Shown: piece by piece, positions 6,908-12,910 of the stretch
Position numbering within the stretch: the first letter of the stretch is position 1
How the letters are laid out: every line of letters begins with the position of its first letter
Source of the DNA: Acidobacteriota bacterium
Lineage (GTDB): Bacteria; Acidobacteriota; Blastocatellia; Pyrinomonadales; Pyrinomonadaceae
Assembly (NCBI GenBank): GCA_005790265.1
Contig: SXVE01000439.1
Span: 1 to 18,188 of the forward strand
Direction: 5' to 3'
Length of the DNA: 18,188 nt
Position numbers and translations under genes: made by a program
Notes under the pieces: generated by a model
The model's input: the letters and a program-made list of their open reading frames with translations, nothing else
What the model was told of the DNA's origin: nothing
Database searches by the model: none

Positions 6908-9900
6908 ATGTTCAAACTTCAGCGCCTCGAAATTACGGGCTTCAAATCGTTTGCCGATTATACGGAAATTATTTTCACCGGCAACGGAATTACGGCGGTC
7001 GTCGGTCCGAACGGCTGCGGAAAATCAAACGTCAGCGAATCAATCGCGTGGGTTTTAGGCGAACAGCGCGCCAAAGCGCTGCGCGGCTCGGAAATGAAAG
7101 ACGTGGTTTTTCAAGGCACGAAAAACCGTAAACCGAGCGGAATGGCGGAAGTCGTTTTGCATTTTATCCGCGATGAAGAAACGCTTTTTTTCGGCGACGA
7201 AGAAGAACTCGGCGACATTGACGAAGCGCTGCATAATTTCGATGAAAAAGCCGTTCAGTTAGAAGATTTCGACGCTTCCGAACAAATTAACGAAGTCGGC
7301 GAAGCGCCGGAAATTGATAATCTCAGCGGTAATTCAAACGACTCAAACGGCGCAAACGGTTTTCATTCGGAAACTGCGGCGGCGGTCGAGCAAATGCAAA
7401 CCGCGCCGCTCGCCGCGCTGCAAACTTCCGGCGCAAAATCAAAATCAAAAAGACATTGGCGCGCGCGCAGTTACGCGCTCGATTTCGCGCCGGGCGAAGC
7501 GATTTCCGTGACGCGCCGTTTGTATCTTTCGGGCGAAAGCGAATATCTGCTCAACGGAAAAGCGTGTCGTTTGCGCGATATTCAGGATTTATTCGCCGGA
7601 ACCGGACTTTCGGGCGCGCATTACGCGATTATCGAACAGGGAAGAATCGGACAGATTTTGTCGGCGAAACCGGCTGACCGGCGCAATTTGATCGAAGAAG
7701 CCGCCGGAATTTCCAAATTTCGCACGCGACAACGCGCCGCCGAAACGCGTCTCGAATCAGCGAAAACGAATCTCAGCCGCATTTCCGACATCGTTTCGGA
7801 AATTGACAAACAGGCAAATTCGCTGCGCCGCCAAGCCGCGAAAACGCGCCGTTATAAAGTTTTGCGCGAAGATTTTCGCGTTCTGCTAAAAAAATTATTT
7901 ACCGCCGAAGGTCTTCAGTTGTCGCAAACGGCTGCCGAACTCGAATTGAAATTAACCGAATCCGCCAAAATCGAGCGCCGACTTTTTGACGAAGTCGCCG
8001 AGCAGGACGAAGCGTTTCGGCGGGCGACCGGCGAAGCTCGCGCGGCGGAAGAAGCGCTCGCCGAAATGCGCGGCAGACATGCGGAAAGCGCGCTCGAACG
8101 AGACCGCGCCAGCCGCGAATACCGTTATCAAACCGAACAAATCAGCAGCTTGGAAAGCCGCGCTGCGATTTTGAAAGGCGAAATCGAATCAACCGAACAG
8201 CGGCTCGAACTGTTGAAAAACGAGCACGAAAAACTGCGCGGAGACGAAAAAAATGATCGCGCCGAAGCCGAAAAAAACGAACTTGCGCTGCGCGAAACCG
8301 AAAGCAAATATCGCGAAAAAACCGGCGAGCTGCACAAAATCGAAGCGGAAATTGAAAAAGAGCGCGGCGATTTGATGCGGCACACGGCGGCAGTCGAGCG
8401 ATTCGGCGAAATCCGCCGCCAGATGGAAAACAATCTCGAAAGATTGAAGGAACGCGCCGAAGGTTTGAAGCGCGAAAGCATTCGTGCCGAAGAAAATCGC
8501 GCCGAACATCGAATCGAAGCGGAAAACTTAGCGGAAAAAGTGAAAAGCGAAAAAGCGAAACTCGAAAAGCTGCATCAGGAAAAACTAACAATCACGAAAG
8601 CGGCGACCGAACGGCGCGAAGTTTTGCGCGGCGAAAAAGACCGGCTGAAAAATCTGCAAAACGAATTTGCGCGCAAAAAAAACCGTCGCGAAACTTTGCA
8701 GGAACTCGAAGAAAAACGCGCCGTTTACGCGCCGCAGGTGCAGAAGATTTTCGCCGCCGAAGCAAAAATCGGCGTCAAATTCGCGGGTATTTTAGCCGAC
8801 AAATTAACGGTTGACGAGCGCGCCGAAAAAGCCGTCGAAAATCTTTTCGGCAATCATTTGCAGGCGATTCTCGTGGAAAACGAAGACGACGCGCGCAAAA
8901 CGATTGATTATTTAAATGAAAACAACGTCGGACGAATTTCCGTTTTGGTTCAGGATTCAAATTTAAAAATTCAAGATTCTGAAGCAAAAAGCGACGATTC
9001 AAGATACGAAAATCGAATCGAAAATCTGCTCGGCGTTTCCGCCGATTTTGTCGCGATTCTGGAACGCGTTTTTCCGCGCGAAATGGCGGCGCTTTTAATT
9101 GAAAAATTGGCAAACGCGCCGTCAAGCAACAACGGCGACGGCGGCGAAATCTACGTTGATTTGGCGGGCGATTTGCTGATCGGCGAGCGTCTTTTCGTCG
9201 GCGGAAAAGCGAACGCGAACGAAAAAAACAACTCGCTGCTGGCGTTCAAACGCGAACTGCGCGAGCTTGAACAAGCCGCGCTGAAACTCGCGGCGGAAAT
9301 TGAAGCGGCGGAAGCGAAAACTGAAAAAGCGCGGAAGGATTTAGCCGAAAACGAAGAGAAAATCGTTGATTTGCAGTCGCTGATCGTCAAAAACGAGCGC
9401 GATTTGCTCGGTTTGGAAATTCGGGAGAAAACGGTTCGCCAGGAAATCGAACGCGCCGAACGACATCAAAAAGTCGTCGCGGACGAAACGAATCAAATCG
9501 AAAAAGAACTGGCGCAGCTCACGCAAAAGCAAACGGAAGCGCAAAATAACGCGCAAAAAGCGGAAGCGGCGCGAGCGGAAGCGGCGCAAAAGCTTGAAAA
9601 TATCGGCAAAAAATTGAGTGAAGCGAGAATTGCTGCCGCCGCCGAAAACGCAGTTTTAAACGAAAAAAGAACGGCGGCGGCAACGAGCGGCGAGCGGCGA
9701 CGCGCGGCGCAAACGGCTTTGAGGCGCGTCGAGACTGAGGAAAAAGAACTCGAAACGAGACTCGCGCGGCAGAAAATGGAAATTTTTGAAACTGATGGAA
9801 AACGCAAAATGCTGGCGAAATCTCTCGCCGAAATCAATCAAAAAATCGCCTCCGCCGACCGCGAACAAAGCGAAGAACAAAACTCTTTGAGCGAAGCAGC

Positions 9901-10768
9901 GACAAATTTGAAAACAGCGCGCGAACGAGCCGATGAGACGAGCCGCACGCTCGCCGATTTGAACAAGAAATCCGCCGAAGCGCGCAACGAACGCGCGGCG
10001 TTTGAAATTCGTCAGACGGAAACTTTGACGAAACTGCGCGGCGTCACCGAAAAATGCGCGCACGAATTGAATGTGCCGCTCGGCGAACTCATCGAAAAAG
10101 AAGAAATCGAAGCTGATTTTGATCTTGGCGCGGCGCGAAAAGAAGCAGAAGATTTGCGCGAAAAAATCGAGAATTTCGGCGCGATCAATATGCTGGCGCT
10201 CGAAGAACTCGCCGAAACCGAAGAACGACTGACTTTTTTGACCGCGCAGAGACAGGATATTATTGACAGTATTGCGGCGGCGGAAGCGGCTCTGCGCGAA
10301 ATCAAGGAACGTTCGCGCGAAAAATTCAAGGCAGCTTTTGCCGCGATCAATGCGAATTTTATCGAGTTTTTTCAAGAGCTTTTCGGCGGCGGACGCGGCG
10401 AGATGACGTTGCTTGAAGCCGATGACGTGCTCGAAGCGGGCATCGAAATCGTCGCGCAGCCGCCGGGCAAACGTCTGCAAAATATACTTTTACTGTCGGG
10501 CGGCGAAAAAGCGATGACGGCGATTGCGCTCGTGATGGGAATTTTTAAATATCGTCCCGCGCCGTTTTGTCTGCTCGATGAAGTGGACGCGCCGCTCGAC
10601 GATGCGAACGTCGGCAGATTCGTTAATAAAATCGCCGATATGTCGGAAAAAACGCAGTTTATCGTGATCACGCACAACAAACGCACGATGGAAGCGGCGC
10701 GCGCTCTCTACGGCGTGACGATGCAGGAAGCGGGCGTTTCAAAAATCGTTTCGGTGAAATTTGAATAG
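6908..10768 (+). CDS. smc: Chromosome segregation/condensation ATPase SMC
   Basis: A complete SMC of 1286 residues (typical bacterial SMC is about 1150-1200). It forms a dimeric clamp that loops and compacts chromosomal DNA with ScpA/ScpB. The N-terminal head carries Walker A GPNGCGKS at 33-40; heptad-rich coiled coil runs about 270-600; the hinge is about 605-770 (FAGILADKLTVDE, then NHLQAILVENEDDA); the returning coil runs about 780-1090; the C-terminal head has the signature LSGGEKA at 1196-1202 and Walker B FCLLDEVDAPLDD around 1220-1232. All catalytic motifs look intact. The extra length comes from an approximately 100-residue acidic, Asn/Ser/Gly-rich insertion in the N-terminal head (about 90-195) and a short odd insert in the hinge (about 682-702). 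The ATG has no Shine-Dalgarno sequence. scpA and scpB are not adjacent. Confidence 0.96.
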   Translation: MFKLQRLEITGFKSFADYTEIIFTGNGITAVVGPNGCGKSNVSESIAWVLGEQRAKALRGSEMKDVVFQGTKNRKPSGMAEVVLHFIRDEETLFFGDEEELGDIDEALHNFDEKAVQLEDFDASEQINEVGEAPEIDNLSGNSNDSNGANGFHSETAAAVEQMQTAPLAALQTSGAKSKSKRHWRARSYALDFAPGEAISVTRRLYLSGESEYLLNGKACRLRDIQDLFAGTGLSGAHYAIIEQGRIGQILSAKPADRRNLIEEAAGISKFRTRQRAAETRLESAKTNLSRISDIVSEIDKQANSLRRQAAKTRRYKVLREDFRVLLKKLFTAEGLQLSQTAAELELKLTESAKIERRLFDEVAEQDEAFRRATGEARAAEEALAEMRGRHAESALERDRASREYRYQTEQISSLESRAAILKGEIESTEQRLELLKNEHEKLRGDEKNDRAEAEKNELALRETESKYREKTGELHKIEAEIEKERGDLMRHTAAVERFGEIRRQMENNLERLKERAEGLKRESIRAEENRAEHRIEAENLAEKVKSEKAKLEKLHQEKLTITKAATERREVLRGEKDRLKNLQNEFARKKNRRETLQELEEKRAVYAPQVQKIFAAEAKIGVKFAGILADKLTVDERAEKAVENLFGNHLQAILVENEDDARKTIDYLNENNVGRISVLVQDSNLKIQDSEAKSDDSRYENRIENLLGVSADFVAILERVFPREMAALLIEKLANAPSSNNGDGGEIYVDLAGDLLIGERLFVGGKANANEKNNSLLAFKRELRELEQAALKLAAEIEAAEAKTEKARKDLAENEEKIVDLQSLIVKNERDLLGLEIREKTVRQEIERAERHQKVVADETNQIEKELAQLTQKQTEAQNNAQKAEAARAEAAQKLENIGKKLSEARIAAAAENAVLNEKRTAAATSGERRRAAQTALRRVETEEKELETRLARQKMEIFETDGKRKMLAKSLAEINQKIASADREQSEEQNSLSEAATNLKTARERADETSRTLADLNKKSAEARNERAAFEIRQTETLTKLRGVTEKCAHELNVPLGELIEKEEIEADFDLGAARKEAEDLREKIENFGAINMLALEELAETEERLTFLTAQRQDIIDSIAAAEAALREIKERSREKFKAAFAAINANFIEFFQELFGGGRGEMTLLEADDVLEAGIEIVAQPPGKRLQNILLLSGGEKAMTAIALVMGIFKYRPAPFCLLDEVDAPLDDANVGRFVNKIADMSEKTQFIVITHNKRTMEAARALYGVTMQEAGVSKIVSVKFE

Positions 10769-10780
10769 ACTGGCGCAACT

Positions 10781-10797
10781 AAAATCTGTGCGATTTT
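10781..10797 (+). terminator. Possible weak terminator hairpin after smc
   Basis: AAAATC (10781-10786) and GATTTT (10792-10797) form a 6-bp stem with a 5-base loop, 13 bases after the smc stop. The right arm supplies four T but the stem is short and mostly A:T, so function is doubtful. Confidence 0.3.
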
Positions 10798-10908
10798 CGC
10801 CTGAGCGACAAACTTTTCCCCGAATGCGACATCATAGCTTTCGTTTTAATAGATAAATAAAAGGTTTCCTGAAACGCTGATTCTTTCGGCGAAGTTTTAC
10901 ACAAATTA

Positions 10909-11781
10909 ATGAAAAAATCGCTAAAAATAATCGTTTTCGCCGGACTGGTTTTGTCGAGTTCGCTTTTGAATTTCGCGCAGAGCAATTCGCGCAAATCGCC
11001 TGCGAAGAAAAATGCCGAACCGTCCGCTGCCAAAAGCGTCAATGATGAAAAAGCGGTTGCCGTTCCTGCGCCGACGCCGGAAACGAAATTGACGCATAAA
11101 AAAAATGAGCGTCCCGGAAATAATGCAAATTCCGAAAAAATCGTTGATGAAAAAGCTCCGGAAACAACTGTTTCGCCAGCGGGAAACGGCAAATTCGATG
11201 CTTATTATTACGAGTTTTCTCAGCCGAATTTTACGCTTTCGCAAATTGTGATCGCGCACGATGAAAAAGGGAAAGGAACGATTTCTTTTTTCAAAAAAGG
11301 CGTTGAAGAATCTGTTTCCGATCCGCTTCAACTTTCACCGGCGACGCTTGAAAAGATCAACAATTCTCTTGCAGCGCTTGATTTTATTAACTCGAGTGAA
11401 AGTTATCAATTTGAAAAAGATTATTCGCACCTCGGAAATATCAAAATAAAAGTGAAAAAAGACGGGCGCGAGCGGGAAGCGAAATTTAATTATACGACTG
11501 TTCAAGACGCCAAAAATTTAGCTGACGAATACCGAAGAATCAGCCAGCAGTATGTGTGGATTTTTGACATCAATCTGGCGCGCGAAAACCAGCCGCTCGA
11601 ATCGCCGAAGTTGTTCGATTCGCTCGATTCGCTGATTCGGCGCAACGAAATCGCCGATCCGCAGCAGCTCATTACATTTCTCAAAGAATTAAGCAACGAC
11701 GAAAGAATACCGCTTATTTCGAGAAATCACGCGACTCGGCTCGTCAAACAAATCGAGAAAAAACAGGAATCCAATAAATAG
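10909..11781 (+). CDS. Exported protein of unknown function
   Basis: I do not recognise a family. The 290-residue product has a clear Sec signal peptide (KK at 2-3, hydrophobic core IIVFAGLVLSSSLL, likely cleavage after FAQ or nearby, about residue 24). A Lys/Pro/Ala-rich disordered linker follows (about 25-92). A folded region comes next (about 95-215), starting KFDAYYYEFSQPNFTLSQIVI and alternating strand-like and charged segments. The helical C-terminus contains ISRNHATRLVKQIEKKQ. There is no lipobox cysteine at the cleavage site, so a periplasmic location is more likely than a lipoprotein. The YYEFSQPNFTLSQIVIAHDEKGKG segment reads like a small beta domain that compares a measured value. 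It is in the same direction as smc, 140 bases downstream, and is probably a separate unit. No Shine-Dalgarno sequence precedes the ATG. Confidence 0.75.
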   Translation: MKKSLKIIVFAGLVLSSSLLNFAQSNSRKSPAKKNAEPSAAKSVNDEKAVAVPAPTPETKLTHKKNERPGNNANSEKIVDEKAPETTVSPAGNGKFDAYYYEFSQPNFTLSQIVIAHDEKGKGTISFFKKGVEESVSDPLQLSPATLEKINNSLAALDFINSSESYQFEKDYSHLGNIKIKVKKDGREREAKFNYTTVQDAKNLADEYRRISQQYVWIFDINLARENQPLESPKLFDSLDSLIRRNEIADPQQLITFLKELSNDERIPLISRNHATRLVKQIEKKQESNK

Positions 11782-11867
11782 TTTGGTTTGTTGCAAAGCG
11801 AAGAATCAAGGATATTTTTTATCGGGCGAGCGAAAATCGTACTGTCAACAATCATTTAAAATTAAGA

Positions 11868-11897
11868 GGGGGAAACGTCTCCCACACCGTTTCCCCC
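11868..11897. terminator. GC-rich perfect hairpin, possible terminator or RNA structure
   Basis: GGGGGAAACG (11868-11877) pairs perfectly with CGTTTCCCCC (11888-11897) around a 10-base loop. On the plus strand no T-run follows. On the minus strand it is followed by TCTTAATTTT, a poor U-tract. A second stem (TCGACTGC at 11907-11914 against GCAGCCGA at 11920-11927, one mismatch) comes 9 bases later, which suggests structured RNA rather than a simple terminator. Confidence 0.45.
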
Positions 11898-12052
11898 GGT
11901 TCGCTATCGACTGCAAGGCGCAGCCGACAACGAAACTTTATATTACTTAATCTTTTCCAGAAAAACAAATTACCAAATCAATAATTTGTGTTGGTTAGGA
12001 CCGATTCTCTAACTTGGGATCAAATCTCAAAAAACTCGTTCAAATAAAAGCG

Positions 12053-12081
12053 TTGAATAATTGTTTAGAATTTGCCACAAT
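12053..12081 (+). promoter_or_regulatory. Candidate promoter of the HTH gene, giving a nearly leaderless mRNA
   Basis: TTGAAT (12053-12058) and CACAAT (12076-12081), each four of six to consensus, are exactly 17 bases apart. A start of transcription about 7 bases downstream would fall at roughly 12088, only 3 bases before the ATG at 12091. That fits the absence of any ribosome binding site. Confidence 0.45.
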
Positions 12082-12090
12082 CGTAGAATC

Positions 12091-12540
12091 ATGTCAAGAA
12101 GCGTTTCCCCAAAAATTGAGAATCACGAATTTGTTGTGCGTTTGATAGAGGTTTGCGGCACTGCGCAGTCGTCAGAACTCGCTCGAATGCTGAATATTTC
12201 ATATCAAGCGGCGAAAAACTATCTGTCCGGCAGAATTCCCGACGCGAAGATCTTGCGGCGCATCGCCGACCGCACGCCGTATTCGCTTCATTGGCTTTTA
12301 ACGGGAACGGGAGACAAATTTGTCGCCGCGAAACCGGCAAATAAAGACACACATCTACTGACCGACGCGATTCGCGCATTGATCGAAGAACAATGCCGCG
12401 CGATTGTCGGGGAATTTTTTCAGCAACAGCTTCAGACGAAAGAACAATCGGCAGGCGAGAAAATCGTCGTTTTATCTCCGCATCAAATCAGAGACGAGAA
12501 GATAATCGAAAACGCCGAGAGCATTTCGTCCGAAAAGTAA
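12091..12540 (+). CDS. CI-repressor-like helix-turn-helix protein lacking a C-terminal peptidase domain
   Basis: A 149-residue DNA-binding protein. Residues about 10-75 form a phage CI-type helix-turn-helix: FVVRLIEVCGTAQSSELARMLN, then ISYQAAKNYLSGRIPDAKILRRIADRTPYSLHWLLTGTG in segments. The closing LHWLLTGTG is characteristic of the bacteriophage CI repressor N-terminal family. The usual CI proteins continue into an S24 peptidase-like dimerisation domain; here the protein continues instead with one helix (about 88-115, Glu/Gln-rich) and a charged tail. The ATG at 12091 is preferred over the in-frame TTG at 12061, which overlaps the promoter candidate. The gene converges on the small exported-peptide gene (25 bases between stops) and lies upstream of a TPR protein with an S24-like tail, which may be its missing half. 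Confidence 0.85.
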   Translation: MSRSVSPKIENHEFVVRLIEVCGTAQSSELARMLNISYQAAKNYLSGRIPDAKILRRIADRTPYSLHWLLTGTGDKFVAAKPANKDTHLLTDAIRALIEEQCRAIVGEFFQQQLQTKEQSAGEKIVVLSPHQIRDEKIIENAESISSEK

Positions 12541-12565
12541 CGTTGCCTCGTTTGCTTTTTCTCTC

Positions 12566-12826
12566 CTAAATGCCGGTGCCGAACAACTCGTTTAGATAAG
12601 TCTGCACCGCGCTTAAAATCGAGTTGTCGGAATCGGATTCTGACGCATTCTCGCCATTCGCTTGCGTGTTGATTTCCTCGCATTCCGTGCACTCCGTCGG
12701 ACAAATTCTGCCGCCGTTGCCCATATCGCCTTCGCAGGTGTAACCGCCATTGCCCATATCGCCATCGGCGAGAACGCTGCCGGCGAAAATGATACCGATT
12801 AAAAGTAGTTTAATTGTTGATTTCAT
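12566..12826 (-). CDS. Small exported cysteine-containing peptide with internal repeat
   Basis: An 86-residue product of unknown family. The start chosen is the ATG at 12826 because it begins a perfect short signal peptide (MKSTIKLLLIGIIFAGSVLA, cleavage expected after Ala 20) and has an AAGGA ribosome binding site about 11 bases upstream; a longer in-frame form reaching 12925 has no such support. The mature part is about 66 residues, acidic, and opens with a tandem GDMGNGG-x-x-C unit (residues 22-31 and 33-42). Cysteines are at 31, 42, 46 and 49, and an amphipathic helix (ILSAVQTYLNELF) ends the protein. The cysteines could form disulfides outside the cytoplasm. It is divergent from the TPR gene and convergent with the HTH gene. 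A signal peptide precursor, a surface peptide or a bacteriocin-like product are all possible. Confidence 0.78.
   Translation of the reverse strand: MKSTIKLLLIGIIFAGSVLADGDMGNGGYTCEGDMGNGGRICPTECTECEEINTQANGENASESDSDNSILSAVQTYLNELFGTGI
12711..12763 (-). repeat. Direct repeat within the small exported-peptide gene
   Basis: Two 20-base copies (12711-12730 and 12744-12763) differ at one position and are 33 bases apart, exactly 11 codons. They encode the two GDMGNGG units of the peptide. The near identity points to a recent in-frame duplication or to strong selection on both copies. Confidence 0.85.
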
Positions 12827-12856
12827 TGTGTTTAGTTTCCTTTTGAATTCTTGGTC

Positions 12857-12886
12857 TTGATACTTTTGAAATATCGTGGATATACT
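12857..12886 (+). promoter_or_regulatory. Strong sigma-70 promoter candidate of the TPR/S24-like gene
   Basis: TTGATA (12857-12862) and TATACT (12881-12886), each five of six to consensus, are 18 bases apart. Transcription would begin near 12893, about 18 bases before the ATG at 12911. This argues for that ATG and against the in-frame TTG at 12851, which would lie upstream of the transcription start. Confidence 0.65.
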
Positions 12887-12907
12887 ATCAGAATTGGTTA
12901 TCTCCAA
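12879..12907 (-). promoter_or_regulatory. Candidate divergent promoter of the small exported-peptide gene
   Basis: Read on the minus strand, TTGGAG (complement of 12902-12907) and TATATC (complement of 12879-12884) are 17 bases apart, each four of six to consensus. The -10 overlaps the -10 of the opposing TPR-gene promoter, so the two promoters would compete for polymerase. A small dyad GATA-TAC-TATC lies at 12879-12889 in the overlap. Confidence 0.4.
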
Positions 12908-12910
12908 GTT

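Larger units (their letters stand above)
11782..12090. other. 309-base gene-free stretch with several hairpins
   Basis: No credible coding region is present. The stretch holds a 10-bp GC-rich hairpin (11868-11897), a second imperfect stem directly after it (11907-11927), an 8-bp AT-rich inverted repeat (ACAAATTA at 11965-11972 against TAATTTGT at 11982-11989), a loose GTTAGGA/TCTCTAAC inverted repeat near 11994-12015, and a promoter candidate reaching to the HTH gene start. It may contain a terminator for the exported-protein gene, an operator for the HTH protein and possibly a small structured RNA; none of these can be told apart from sequence alone. Confidence 0.5.

Noticed and set aside
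7175..7493. SMC head insertion as a frameshift artefact
   Set aside because: The reading frame stays open and returns in register to the conserved VTRRLYLSGESEY segment, so a simple indel error cannot explain it.
9656..10480. Long minus-strand open frame across smc (274 codons)
   Set aside because: It is fully opposite the conserved SMC coding region and is Phe/Arg/Ala-rich without any recognisable motif.
11868..11927. Hairpin pair as an integron attC or phage attachment site
   Set aside because: No integrase gene is nearby, and the conserved attC end motifs are not visible.
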